From positions 868,001 through 932,000 of the forward strand of contig NZ_JANTPU010000001.1 of NCBI RefSeq assembly GCF_024752025.1: a stretch of DNA of 64,000 bases, written 5' to 3'. The notes below the pieces were generated by a model, which was not told the origin of the DNA, made no database searches, and saw nothing but the letters and a program-made list of their open reading frames with translations. Of this stretch, positions 55,622-64,000 are shown piece by piece. Positions within the stretch are counted from its first letter, which is position 1. Every line of letters begins with the position of its first letter. Both the position numbers and the translations under genes were made by a program. The DNA is from Pseudidiomarina sp. CB1 (GTDB taxonomy: Bacteria; Pseudomonadota; Gammaproteobacteria; Enterobacterales; Alteromonadaceae).

Positions 55622-57514
55622 ATGATGAGAAGACGCCGTACCACGATTCGCGACCACCATGCCGAGAGCGCTTTATTCGGGCGCCGAGTGGTTGTTGCGT
55701 TAGTGATTGTGGTGAGTGTTTTCATGATTTTGTTGGCGAACATGTACCAACTGCAGGTTAAGCAATTCGAAACCTTCCAAACACGCTCGAATGATAACCG
55801 CATCAAAGTTGTCCCCTTAGCACCCAACCGCGGCCTCATCTATGATCGGAACGGTAAGCTGTTAGCAGAAAACATTCCTGTATTGAGTCTCGAAGTGGTT
55901 CCCGAGCGTGTCGAAGATCTAACGCAAACACTCACAGACCTAAGTAATTTACTTGGACTTACGCAAGAACAACTCGACCAATTTGAACGCAACCGCAAAC
56001 GCGAACGGCGCTTCGAACAAGTCATCTTGCTTGACCAAATGAGCGAAGCGCAAGCAGCACGCTTTGCTGCGCGGCAACACGAATTTCCTGGCGTCAGCAT
56101 TGAAGCCCGTCTCGTTCGCTATTACCCGTACGGCGAAGCCCTCACCCATGCTCTCGGCTACGTTGCCAAAATCAATCAACGTGACGTACAACGCCTGAAA
56201 GAGCAAGGCATTAATGCCAATTATGCCGCAACGCGCACGATTGGTAAGCTTGGTGTCGAAGGTTACTATGAAGAACAACTGCATGGCACTGTTGGTTATC
56301 AACAAATCGAAGTTGATATTCATGGGCGCCAATTACGTACGTTAGAAATTGAGCCACCGATCCCTGGCCAAGACTTAGTGCTGGAAATCGACATTGAGCT
56401 GCAATTACAGGCGCAAAAAATATTGGGCGAGCAGCGCGGTACGATCATCGTCATGGACCCGGAAGATGGGGGCATTTTAGCCATGGTGAGCCAGCCCAGC
56501 TATGACCCCAATTGGTTTGCCCAAGGTATCTCGGTTGAGCAATATCGAGGCTTGTTGAACTCACGTCATTCCCCCTTACTTAATCGCGCCACTCAAGGGG
56601 GGTACCCGCCAGCCTCTACCATCAAGCCTCAATTGGCCGTAGTAGGCCTAGAAGAAGGCACGATCACCCGCGACAGCCAAGTTTGGGACCCCGGTTGGTT
56701 TCAAATTAAGGGGGTGAATCACAAATACCGCGACTGGTTATCTTGGGGCCATGGTTGGGTTAATGTCGACACCGCTATTATTGAAAGTTGTGACACTTTT
56801 TATTACGACCTTGCGCTTAAATTAGGCATCGATACGATCTCAGAGCACATGTACCAATATGGCTTTGGTGAGCTCACTGGTATCGACATCGGCGAGGAAT
56901 CACCTGCCGTAATGCCTAGTCGCGGTTGGAAACGAGCACGCTTTAATCAGCCTTGGTATGCCGGAGAAACCGTTTCTATTGGTATCGGACAAAGTTACTG
57001 GACGGTCACCCCGATGCAACTTGCAGTTGCCACGGCAGTAATGGTCAATCGTGGCGGGAGACCTGTGCCACGTTTACTCGGAGCAATTCAAGACGCGGGA
57101 ATTGAGCTCCCCGCTGTTATTGAACAAAAACCGCCAGTACAACTTCGTAATCCGGAGCACTGGGATATAGCCCTCGACGGCATGGAAAAAGTCGTTTCCA
57201 GCATCAAAGGTACTGCACATAAAGCATTCAAAGGTGCAGATTATACCTCGGCAGGGAAAACGGGTACTGCGCAAGTCCGCAGTATCGGTCAAGATGAAGA
57301 ATACAACGCTGAAGAAATCGCCGAACGTTACCGTGATAACGCTATGTACGTAGGTTACGCCCCAGCCGAGAATCCTGAAGTGGTGATCGTGATTACTGCT
57401 GAGAACGTGATTGGTGGCGGGGGGTCTGTGGCTGCACCAATGGCGCGGGAGCTACTCGATTTCTACTTCGCTGCGCAACAACCTGAAGAAACGGTGGCCG
57501 CCAATGCTCCCTGA
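55622..57514 (+). CDS. mrdA: Penicillin-binding protein 2 (elongasome transpeptidase)
   Basis: A 630-residue class B PBP: one N-terminal transmembrane helix (about 24-45), a pedestal domain, then the transpeptidase domain (about 265-600) with Ser-x2-Lys in PPASTIKPQLAV, Ser-x-Asp in IESCDTFYYDLAL and Lys-Thr-Gly in SAGKTGTAQV. It crosslinks lateral wall peptidoglycan with RodA. It overlaps rodA by 11 bases. Confidence 0.96.
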   Translation: MMRRRRTTIRDHHAESALFGRRVVVALVIVVSVFMILLANMYQLQVKQFETFQTRSNDNRIKVVPLAPNRGLIYDRNGKLLAENIPVLSLEVVPERVEDLTQTLTDLSNLLGLTQEQLDQFERNRKRERRFEQVILLDQMSEAQAARFAARQHEFPGVSIEARLVRYYPYGEALTHALGYVAKINQRDVQRLKEQGINANYAATRTIGKLGVEGYYEEQLHGTVGYQQIEVDIHGRQLRTLEIEPPIPGQDLVLEIDIELQLQAQKILGEQRGTIIVMDPEDGGILAMVSQPSYDPNWFAQGISVEQYRGLLNSRHSPLLNRATQGGYPPASTIKPQLAVVGLEEGTITRDSQVWDPGWFQIKGVNHKYRDWLSWGHGWVNVDTAIIESCDTFYYDLALKLGIDTISEHMYQYGFGELTGIDIGEESPAVMPSRGWKRARFNQPWYAGETVSIGIGQSYWTVTPMQLAVATAVMVNRGGRPVPRLLGAIQDAGIELPAVIEQKPPVQLRNPEHWDIALDGMEKVVSSIKGTAHKAFKGADYTSAGKTGTAQVRSIGQDEEYNAEEIAERYRDNAMYVGYAPAENPEVVIVITAENVIGGGGSVAAPMARELLDFYFAAQQPEETVAANAP

Positions 57515-58610
57515 ACAACAACAAACGTCTTGGTTACAACGTTTACATATCGATCCCCCGCTTTTCCTGGCGTTGCTAGCGATTTCGGTGGTGAGTTTGT
57601 TCACTGTTTATTCTGCTAGCGGCGAAAGCATTGCGATGACCGAACGCCAAGTTATCCGTGTCGGTGCCGCATTTGTGGCCATGTTTGTAATTGCGCAAAT
57701 ACCACTTGATAGCGTGCAGCGCTGGTCACTGCCGATTTTCAGTGTCGGGCTCGTTTTACTTGTTGCTGTGCTCTTAGTTGGCGAGAGCAGCAAAGGGGCG
57801 CAGCGCTGGCTTAACCTAGGTGTAGCGACGATTCAGCCCTCAGAATTAATGAAACTTGCGGTACCCATGGCCATAGCCTGGTTCATCGCTGAACAAGGTA
57901 TGCCGCCGACACTAACACGGCTTGCAGGCGCCTTCCTATTACTCATTATCCCGGTACTCATGATTGCCAATCAACCTGATCTGGGAACCTCATTACTGAT
58001 TGCTTGCTCGGGAATTTTCGTGCTGTTTCTAGCCGGTATGTCATGGAGACTTATTGGCTTTTTCGCCGTCGCGATTGGTTCTTTTATTCCCGTACTGTGG
58101 ATGTTTTTGATGCGTGATTACCAGCGGCAACGGGTACTAACCTTCTTAGACCCTGAGCGTGACCCATTAGGCGCTGGTTACCAGATTATCCAGTCAAAGA
58201 TCGCGATTGGCTCTGGTGGCATCGAGGGCAAAGGCTGGCTGCAAGGCACCCAGTCACAATTAGAATTTTTACCTGAGCGTCATACGGACTTTATTTTTTC
58301 CGTCTTTAGTGAAGAGTTTGGTTTGCTTGGCGTCGTCGGTCTTTTCGCCTTGTACGGATTTATTATTTTTCGCGGCATGATTATTGCGATGCGCGCCCAA
58401 CGCGTGTACCAAAAGCTTTTAGCCGGCAGCCTAACCTTGACCTTTTTTATCTACGTAATGGTTAATGTGGGCATGGTTTCGGGCCTGCTGCCGGTGGTCG
58501 GTGTACCACTACCTCTGATCTCCTACGGTGGTACATCGATGGTGACATTGTTCGCCGGTTTTGGTTTACTGATGGCAATCGCGACGAACCGTCGCTTGGT
58601 GCATGCCTAA
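57504..58610 (+). CDS. mrdB: Rod-shape determining glycosyltransferase RodA
   Basis: A 368-residue SEDS glycosyltransferase with about ten helices. Motifs: IQPSELMKLAVPMAIAW, ANQPDLGTSLLI (catalytic Asp) and VVGVPLPLISYGGTSM. It polymerises glycan strands with PBP2. The ATG at 57504 lies within the mrdA end; the longer upstream frame extension is not homologous. Confidence 0.95.
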   Translation: MLPEQQQTSWLQRLHIDPPLFLALLAISVVSLFTVYSASGESIAMTERQVIRVGAAFVAMFVIAQIPLDSVQRWSLPIFSVGLVLLVAVLLVGESSKGAQRWLNLGVATIQPSELMKLAVPMAIAWFIAEQGMPPTLTRLAGAFLLLIIPVLMIANQPDLGTSLLIACSGIFVLFLAGMSWRLIGFFAVAIGSFIPVLWMFLMRDYQRQRVLTFLDPERDPLGAGYQIIQSKIAIGSGGIEGKGWLQGTQSQLEFLPERHTDFIFSVFSEEFGLLGVVGLFALYGFIIFRGMIIAMRAQRVYQKLLAGSLTLTFFIYVMVNVGMVSGLLPVVGVPLPLISYGGTSMVTLFAGFGLLMAIATNRRLVHA

Positions 58611-58736
58611 GTCGTAGAGTAAGGTGTTTGCAGAAGTTTTACGGCTTTATGACTACCTATTGGTCGCTGCTTGTGCCAAAGTTGTCGCTGAACACTATTA
58701 ACGCTAACACTCTTTGTTTAGGACTCACGATCAAGC

Positions 58737-59534
58737 ATGACTCGCGTACTTATTAGCCTCGCTGTGACTCTTCTGCTGCTCATCGGTTGCAGTTCTGCAC
58801 CGAGCAGTCGTTATAGCCAAGCTCATGATAGTATCCCCAGCCGCTTACCCCATGCTGATGAACTGGTTGAACCTACGCCGAAAACACTCCCCCCAAGTCG
58901 GCAAGGTAACCGCACTTATACCTTATTCGGTAAAACCTACAACATCATACCGGATGCCCGCGGCTACGTCGCTGAAGGTATGGCTTCTTGGTATGGTGAA
59001 AAGTTTCACGGGCACTTAACATCGAATGGCGAAACCTACGATATGTATGCCATGAGTGCTGCGCATAAAACCTTGCCGCTGCCTACTTATGTGCGCGTTA
59101 CAAACCTTGCCAATAATAAGTCTGTGGTGGTTCGGGTGAATGACCGTGGTCCCTTCCACGGTGATCGTATGATCGACCTATCTTACGTTGCCGCCTACAA
59201 ACTTGGCATGCTCGCCACCGGCACCGCACGGGTTCGCATCGAAGCTTTGCACCCAGAAGGTGCCAACCAAGCATTGGCGGTTGCGCCACCACTCGAACCC
59301 GATACGCAAAGTCAGTATTATATTCAAGTGGTCGCGGGGAGTGATCCACAGCGTCTCGAACAAGAAGCTACGAAATTAGCACAAATCTATGAAGTACCTG
59401 CAACTACTCGAGCCAAAAATGGTCTATATGCTGTAATGTTGGGGCCGTTTGCCGCAGCGCAAACCAACCAACTACTCCTACAGCTCAGAGCTGATGGCTA
59501 TAGCGATGTTTTTCGAGTGCCGGTAAGTCCATAG
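58737..59534 (+). CDS. rlpA: Septal-ring lytic transglycosylase RlpA family lipoprotein
   Basis: A 265-residue lipoprotein (lipobox LIGCSSAP). The double-psi beta-barrel (about 80-170) has GMASWYGEKFHGHLTSNGE and VVRVNDRGPFHGDRMIDLS. A C-terminal SPOR domain (about 183-262) binds denuded glycan at division sites. In P. aeruginosa RlpA cleaves such glycan; the conserved Asp/His residues here suggest activity. It follows rodA after 126 bases. Confidence 0.93.
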   Translation: MTRVLISLAVTLLLLIGCSSAPSSRYSQAHDSIPSRLPHADELVEPTPKTLPPSRQGNRTYTLFGKTYNIIPDARGYVAEGMASWYGEKFHGHLTSNGETYDMYAMSAAHKTLPLPTYVRVTNLANNKSVVVRVNDRGPFHGDRMIDLSYVAAYKLGMLATGTARVRIEALHPEGANQALAVAPPLEPDTQSQYYIQVVAGSDPQRLEQEATKLAQIYEVPATTRAKNGLYAVMLGPFAAAQTNQLLLQLRADGYSDVFRVPVSP

Positions 59535-59612
59535 ACGCTGCCTTTCGAGTGTGGCTGTGCTACTATTCGGCGCGCTAAATCCATATATTAAGACAACGTA
59601 GAGAAATCAATC

Positions 59613-60776
59613 ATGCAATCTGTCGTATCACAGTTGACGCGTGCCGTCGCCCTACTTGCGGGCCTTGTTAGCATCGCCGCAAATGCCGCGATTATCCCGC
59701 CAGCCCCACAAGTTAATGCCAAAGGCTACATTTTGGTAGATTACACCACGGGCTACGTGATCGCCGAGGGGAATGCTGACGAACAACTCGCCCCCGCAAG
59801 TCTGACTAAGATGATGACCAGTTACATCATCGGTCGCGAAATTCAAGATGGCCGCGTAAGCCCAAATGACTTAGTAACCATCAGCGAAAATGCTTGGGCA
59901 AAGAACTTCCCAGAATCGTCCAAGATGTTTATTGAGGTTGGTAAACAAATCAGCGTAGCTGACTTGAACCGCGGCATTATTATCTCGTCAGGGAACGATG
60001 CCTGTGTCGCCATGGCCGAGCACATTGCCGGAAGCGAAAGTGCCTTTGCTGATTTGATGAACAATTATGCGTTCGAACTTGGCATGACCAACAGCCACTT
60101 TATGAACAGCCACGGCCTTCCAGACCCAGAGCAATACACTTCAGCACGTGACATGGCCACAATGGGTATTGCACTTATTCGGGACGTACCTGAAGAGTAC
60201 GCGATATACAGCGAGAAAGAATTTACCTTCAACTCCATTAAACAATACAACCGAAACTCATTATTGTGGGATGCCAGCATGAACGTTGATGGCATCAAGA
60301 CCGGTCACACTGAAGAAGCCGGTTACAGCCTCGTATCTTCAGCCGTCGAAGGCGATACACGTTTAGTGGCTGTAGTCATGGGCACAACGAGTGAGCAAGC
60401 ACGTAAAGTTGAAAGTAAAAAATTGCTTAACTATGGCTTTCGTTACTACGAAACAGTACAAGCTTACAGTGCTGGCGAAAGCTTTGTTGATCAGCGTGTC
60501 TGGGGCGGTGAACAAGACACCGTAGCACTTGGTATTGCGAATGACGCCGTTATGACATTGCCACGCGGCCAACGCGATAACTTGAAAGCCAGTATTGAAC
60601 TTGCCCAAGAGCTTGAAGCTCCGATCGCAAAAGGTACCGAAGTTGGCACCGTAAGTATTCAGCTCGAAGGCGAAACCCTCGTTTCCTATCCGTTGGTCAC
60701 CTTAAATGATGTTGCTGAAGGCGGTGTGTTTAAGCAGCTTAGCGACTGGGTACTACGTAAGTTTGAAAGCGAGTAA
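59613..60776 (+). CDS. dacA: D-alanyl-D-alanine carboxypeptidase (PBP5/6 type)
   Basis: A 387-residue exported carboxypeptidase: signal peptide (about 1-26, AANAA), Ser-x2-Lys in LAPASLTKMMTSY, Ser-x-Asn in IISSGNDACVAMAE and Lys-Thr-Gly in VDGIKTGHTEEAGYS. A C-terminal beta domain and terminal amphipathic helix (FKQLSDWVLRKFESE) anchor it to the inner membrane. It trims the terminal D-Ala of pentapeptides, releasing D-alanine. Confidence 0.95.
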   Translation: MQSVVSQLTRAVALLAGLVSIAANAAIIPPAPQVNAKGYILVDYTTGYVIAEGNADEQLAPASLTKMMTSYIIGREIQDGRVSPNDLVTISENAWAKNFPESSKMFIEVGKQISVADLNRGIIISSGNDACVAMAEHIAGSESAFADLMNNYAFELGMTNSHFMNSHGLPDPEQYTSARDMATMGIALIRDVPEEYAIYSEKEFTFNSIKQYNRNSLLWDASMNVDGIKTGHTEEAGYSLVSSAVEGDTRLVAVVMGTTSEQARKVESKKLLNYGFRYYETVQAYSAGESFVDQRVWGGEQDTVALGIANDAVMTLPRGQRDNLKASIELAQELEAPIAKGTEVGTVSIQLEGETLVSYPLVTLNDVAEGGVFKQLSDWVLRKFESE

Positions 60777-60799
60777 TTATTTAGTTTAAGGGGGCGAAC

Positions 60800-61648
60800 A
60801 TGCCTGAGAGCGTCTATTTAAATGGCGAGTGGCTCGCCCCTGAAACCGCAAAAGTCTCGGTTTTTGACCGAGGCTTTTTATTTGCGGATGGCATCTACGA
60901 AGTCGTACCTGTCTATCAGGGCCGACCTTTTCTCCCCGAACACCATCTAGCGCGACTCGAACGCTCACTCGCTGCGCTTGCGATCGAAAACGCTGGGCAG
61001 CAGTTTTGGCTTGAGCTTATAGATGACCTTTTGGCACGCAATCAAAGCGACAACGCCTTAGTGTATATCCAAGTTACCCGTGGAGCAGAGGCGAAACGTT
61101 CCCACCTGCCGCAAGGACCGTTGGCGCCCACTATTTTCGCTAGCGTCTCAGCCATGCCTGTGCACTGGGATGTTCCGGCCCCCGCTCAAGCTACCTTGCT
61201 CGAAGATATTCGCTGGTTACGCTGTGACATTAAAAGCATCAGTTTGCTCGGCAACATTATGCTAAAGCAGCAAGCCCAGGCTTGCGGCGCCTTAGAACCC
61301 ATCCTTCACCGTGATGGCTTGATTACTGAAGGTGCTTCAAGTAACTACTTTGCCGTTAAAAACGGTGAACTTTATACGGCGCCTACCGACCACTTGATTT
61401 TACCTGGCATCACCCGCATGTGGGTCATTAAACTTGCAGACGAATTGGGCATACCGGTTCACGAGCAAGCTTTTGCGGTTAATGACCTAGCACAATTGGA
61501 CGAGCTTTTTCTTACCAGTTCCAGCCGTGAAGTACAGCCGATTGGCCAAATTGATGATATAATCATCGGTCAAGGCGGTTGTGGGAAGGTCACTGAACAA
61601 CTGGTACACGCTTTCCACGCCAGCAAGCGCCAACTCAGCGCGCAGTAA
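60800..61648 (+). CDS. dat: D-amino acid aminotransferase (class IV PLP enzyme)
   Basis: A 282-residue class IV aminotransferase. The N-terminal VSVFDRGFLFADGIYEVV and the PLP lysine in CDIKSISLLGNIMLKQ, followed by EGASSNYFAVKNGELYTAP, fit D-amino acid transaminases of the Bacillus type. The close relatives BCAT and ADC lyase cannot be fully excluded. It would interconvert D-alanine and 2-oxoglutarate with pyruvate and D-glutamate. It sits between dacA and ybeD, 23 and 18 bases away, which links it to D-alanine released by DacA. E. coli lacks it at this locus. Confidence 0.85.
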   Translation: MPESVYLNGEWLAPETAKVSVFDRGFLFADGIYEVVPVYQGRPFLPEHHLARLERSLAALAIENAGQQFWLELIDDLLARNQSDNALVYIQVTRGAEAKRSHLPQGPLAPTIFASVSAMPVHWDVPAPAQATLLEDIRWLRCDIKSISLLGNIMLKQQAQACGALEPILHRDGLITEGASSNYFAVKNGELYTAPTDHLILPGITRMWVIKLADELGIPVHEQAFAVNDLAQLDELFLTSSSREVQPIGQIDDIIIGQGGCGKVTEQLVHAFHASKRQLSAQ

Positions 61649-61666
61649 AGTACAGAGGAGTAGGTA

Positions 61667-61933
61667 ATGCAAAAAACCCGTTTTGACGAGCTGGTTGAAT
61701 TCCCTTGCCACTTTACCTTTAAGGTAATGGGCTTGGCGAAACCAGACCTTCCTGACGCGGTGGTTGCGGTTGCGCAAGAACATGCGCCGGGCGATTACAG
61801 CCCGACCGTAAAGCCAAGTAGTAAAGGCAACTATCATTCGGTTTCGATCCAAGTACGGGTCGAAAGCCAAACGCACATTGAAACGCTATACCACGCGTTA
61901 GCGGCCATCGAAGACGTACGCTATGTCCTCTAA
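61667..61933 (+). CDS. ybeD: DUF493 family protein YbeD
   Basis: An 88-residue alpha/beta protein with [28 protein letters not shown] and the C-terminal [11 protein letters not shown], matching E. coli YbeD (87). ACT-like fold; role unknown, always near lipB. GAGGAGTA precedes the ATG. Overlaps lipB by 11 bases. Confidence 0.93.
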   Translation: MQKTRFDELVEFPCHFTFKVMGLAKPDLPDAVVAVAQEHAPGDYSPTVKPSSKGNYHSVSIQVRVESQTHIETLYHALAAIEDVRYVL

Positions 61934-62588
61934 ACTGATTATTCGTCAGTTAGGGCGGCAGCCCTATGAGCCCGTATGGCAAGCGATGCAAAATTATACG
62001 GACCAGCGTGACGAAAGCTGCGCAGATGAACTATGGGTGCTTGAACACGATCCGGTATTTACGCAGGGGCAAGCTGGCAAAGAAGAACATCTGTTAGCGC
62101 CCGGCGATATCCCGGTGGTGAAAGTCGACCGCGGTGGTCAAGTGACGTATCACGGCCCAGGACAACTGGTGGTGTACTTTTTGCTCGACCTTAGACGTCT
62201 TAAAATTGGCGTGCGCCAACTCGTGACCCATATCGAAGAAACGATCGTAGCCTTAATGGCGGAACACAATGTTACCGCTGCTGCGCGCCCTGATGCGCCA
62301 GGCGTATACGTTGATGATGCTAAGTTATGCTCGTTAGGCCTAAGAATTCGCCGCGGTTGTTCATTTCATGGGCTGGCACTCAATGTTAATATGGACCTGA
62401 GTCCATTTTTACGCATAAACCCCTGTGGCTATGCTGGTATGCAGATGATTCAAACCGCCGAGCTCGGTGGCCCTGCAGAAGTAGCTCAGGCCGCTCAACG
62501 TGTTACTGCACTATTTGCAGAACGATTGGGCTATCAAGATATTCACCAACAGACAGGATTCGACAACGCTTATGTCCAAGCCAGTTAG
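61923..62588 (+). CDS. lipB: Octanoyltransferase LipB
   Basis: A 221-residue enzyme that moves octanoate from ACP to lipoyl domains. Motifs: [38 protein letters not shown] (catalytic Lys) and [11 protein letters not shown] (acyl-accepting Cys). The 3' end overlaps lipA by 17 bases. Confidence 0.95.
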   Translation: MSSKLIIRQLGRQPYEPVWQAMQNYTDQRDESCADELWVLEHDPVFTQGQAGKEEHLLAPGDIPVVKVDRGGQVTYHGPGQLVVYFLLDLRRLKIGVRQLVTHIEETIVALMAEHNVTAAARPDAPGVYVDDAKLCSLGLRIRRGCSFHGLALNVNMDLSPFLRINPCGYAGMQMIQTAELGGPAEVAQAAQRVTALFAERLGYQDIHQQTGFDNAYVQAS

Positions 62589-63537
62589 AGTTGAACCGGG
62601 CGTCAAACTACGCGATGCCGACAAGATGGCATTGATCCCGGTAAAAGTGGTCCCAACTGAACGTGACCAAATGTTGCGCAAACCTGAGTGGCTGAAAGTG
62701 AAGTTGCCAGCCTCAACGCAACGTATTGATGAAATCAAGCAAGCGATGCGCAAGCATGGTTTGCACTCGGTTTGCGAAGAAGCATCGTGTCCAAACTTAC
62801 CTGAATGTTTTAATCACGGTACCGCAACCTTTATGATTTTGGGGGCAATTTGTACACGGCGCTGCCCATTCTGTGACGTTGCGCACGGTCGCCCATTACC
62901 GCCAGACCCAGAAGAGGCGGTTAAGCTCGGTGAAACGATTCGTGACATGAAAGTTAAATATGTCGTGGTGACCTCGGTTGACCGTGACGACCTTCGCGAC
63001 GGCGGTGCGCAACACTTTGCCGACTGTATTCGCGAGATCCGCGCGCACAGCCCTGGCATTCAGGTCGAAGTCTTGGTACCGGATTTTCGTGGTCGCATGC
63101 AGGTAGCGCTCGATATTCTTAGCGATGAAGCGCCTGACGTATTCAATCACAATTTAGAAACTGTACCGCGCATGTACAAAGCCGCACGTCCAGGGGCGAA
63201 CTACAAGTGGTCACTGGAGTTACTGCAGCGCTACAAAGAAGCGCGCACAGATGTTCGTACTAAGTCAGGCCTTATGGTAGGCCTCGGCGAGACCAACGAC
63301 GAGATCCTCGAGGTTATGCGCGACTTACGTGCACATGATGTCGACATGCTAACTATTGGTCAGTATTTGCAGCCAAGTCGTCATCACTTGCCGGTAACAC
63401 GCTACGTTACCCCAGACGAGTTTGAAATGTTCCGCCAAGAAGGCGTCAAGATGGGCTTTACCCATATCGCCAGCGGTCCGCTTGTACGTTCTTCTTACCA
63501 CGCCGATCTGCAGGCCGCCGGTAAAGAAGTCAAATAG
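62572..63537 (+). CDS. lipA: Lipoyl synthase LipA
   Basis: A 321-residue radical-SAM enzyme inserting two sulfurs into octanoyl groups. The auxiliary cluster cysteines are in [13 protein letters not shown]; the radical-SAM CxxxCxxC is CTRRCPFC; the C-terminal serine ligand is in VRSSYHAD. The ATG at 62572 is inside lipB. Confidence 0.96.
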   Translation: MSKPVRVEPGVKLRDADKMALIPVKVVPTERDQMLRKPEWLKVKLPASTQRIDEIKQAMRKHGLHSVCEEASCPNLPECFNHGTATFMILGAICTRRCPFCDVAHGRPLPPDPEEAVKLGETIRDMKVKYVVVTSVDRDDLRDGGAQHFADCIREIRAHSPGIQVEVLVPDFRGRMQVALDILSDEAPDVFNHNLETVPRMYKAARPGANYKWSLELLQRYKEARTDVRTKSGLMVGLGETNDEILEVMRDLRAHDVDMLTIGQYLQPSRHHLPVTRYVTPDEFEMFRQEGVKMGFTHIASGPLVRSSYHADLQAAGKEVK

Positions 63538-63554
63538 CTGATAAGGAGTGCGCG

Positions 63555-63947
63555 ATGAGTATCTTGATTTGGTGTTTGCTAATTGCCGGCTTGCTACCCA
63601 TCGCGGCCAAAGCCCCAGTAGTGTATTTTCAAAACCGCGATAATGGTTACGATAATCGCCATCCGCGAGCCCAGCAGCAACGCTTAACTGGTGCGGGAGC
63701 ACGGGCCGTCGCCGGTCACTACAATGCCTACGAGGCGTTTCCCTTGTTCGCTGCGGCAGTACTAGTGGTGATTGCCACCGAGCAAGTTACAGAGTTGAAT
63801 CAATGGCTTGCAGTAGGCTTTATTGGCTTTCGGACTCTTTATCACGTCCTCTATCTGGCAAACTGGGACAAACTACGTAGTTTAGTCTGGTTTTTTGCCC
63901 TACTCTGTCCAATCATAATGATTGCGCAGACCGCTACGGCGCTGTAA
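63555..63947 (+). CDS. MAPEG family membrane protein
   Basis: A 130-residue protein with four hydrophobic helices and the MAPEG pattern: NPRAQ-like HPRAQQQRLTGAGARAVAGH and YNAYEAFPLFAAAVLVV, then FRTLYHVLYLANWDKLRSL. Bacterial members have glutathione-transferase-like or unknown roles. It starts 17 bases after lipA with AAGGAG upstream, so it may be the operon's last gene. Confidence 0.88.
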   Translation: MSILIWCLLIAGLLPIAAKAPVVYFQNRDNGYDNRHPRAQQQRLTGAGARAVAGHYNAYEAFPLFAAAVLVVIATEQVTELNQWLAVGFIGFRTLYHVLYLANWDKLRSLVWFFALLCPIIMIAQTATAL

Positions 63948-63963
63948 CTTCAGCGCCGTTTCT
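63936..63963 (+). terminator. Probable terminator after the MAPEG gene
   Basis: ACGGCGCTG-TAACTT-CAGCGCCGT followed by TTTCT: nine-pair GC-rich stem, short T tract. The left arm overlaps the MAPEG stop region. Confidence 0.65.
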
Positions 63964-64000
63964 AAGTAAACCGCTGGCCAATAGTTAACATCGTGGTACT

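Noticed and set aside
57411-57503. An upstream extension of RodA
   Set aside because: It overlaps the end of mrdA in another frame; RodA homology starts after the ATG at 57504.

Overview
The window is 64 kb of a gammaproteobacterial chromosome, close to half GC. Gene order and protein similarity fit a marine member of the Alteromonadales, possibly Idiomarina/Pseudidiomarina-like; the genus is inferred, not shown. It is dense core genome. I see no prophage, insertion sequence, CRISPR array, integrase or toxin-antitoxin pair.

Layout. (1) 1-4980, minus strand: a TonB energy-transduction operon in the order DUF3450, long MotA/TolQ/ExbB-like protein, ExbB, ExbD, TonB, TPR protein (cut by the window edge). 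(2) 5.4-9.0 kb: a short PriC-like protein facing tryptophan 2,3-dioxygenase, a REP doublet (REPIN-like), the 4.5S SRP RNA gene ffs with a good promoter, and a ketoacyl-ACP-synthase-III/crotonase pair. (3) 9.1-13.1 kb plus: rlmG, ppiA, ampG, panE. (4) 13.0-17.0 kb minus: glyA-nrdR-ribD-ribB, with a ribB whose GTP cyclohydrolase II domain has lost its zinc cysteines. (5) ettA, then psrA-fadE with a recognisable PsrA-type operator. (6) 21.9-29.1 kb minus: the hemA-prfA-prmC-sirB2-sirB1-kdsA operon known from enterics, here with two extra genes (a receiver-domain protein and a DUF819 membrane protein). Divergent to it are lolB-ispE-prs, then rplY-pth-ychF. (7) 34.2-39.3 kb minus: an accessory-looking five-gene operon, described next. 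(8) fumC and an SDR. (9) A five-tRNA operon (Met-Leu-Gln-Gln-Leu) beside ubiF and a DMT exporter. (10) 44.4-63.9 kb plus: miaB-ybeZ-ybeY-corC-lnt, leuS-lptE-holA-nadD-rsfS-rlmH-mrdA-rodA-rlpA-dacA-(dat)-ybeD-lipB-lipA and a MAPEG protein. This is colinear with the E. coli 14-15 minute region except for the inserted D-amino acid aminotransferase and a small membrane protein.

The best candidate for an undescribed system is the operon at 34.2-39.3 kb. It encodes an exported amicyanin-like cupredoxin, a membrane c-di-GMP phosphodiesterase with a large periplasmic sensor region, a DUF3034 beta-barrel-like protein, an exported group 1 truncated hemoglobin and a rhodanese-type sulfurtransferase. Overlaps and gaps of no more than 12 bases suggest one transcript. 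I infer a periplasmic redox/NO/copper sensing module that feeds c-di-GMP signalling. The rest of the window is mostly housekeeping: translation and tRNA/rRNA modification, cell-wall elongation (PBP2, RodA, RlpA, DacA), lipoate, riboflavin, heme, LPS (KdsA, LptE) and lipoprotein maturation (Lnt, LolB).
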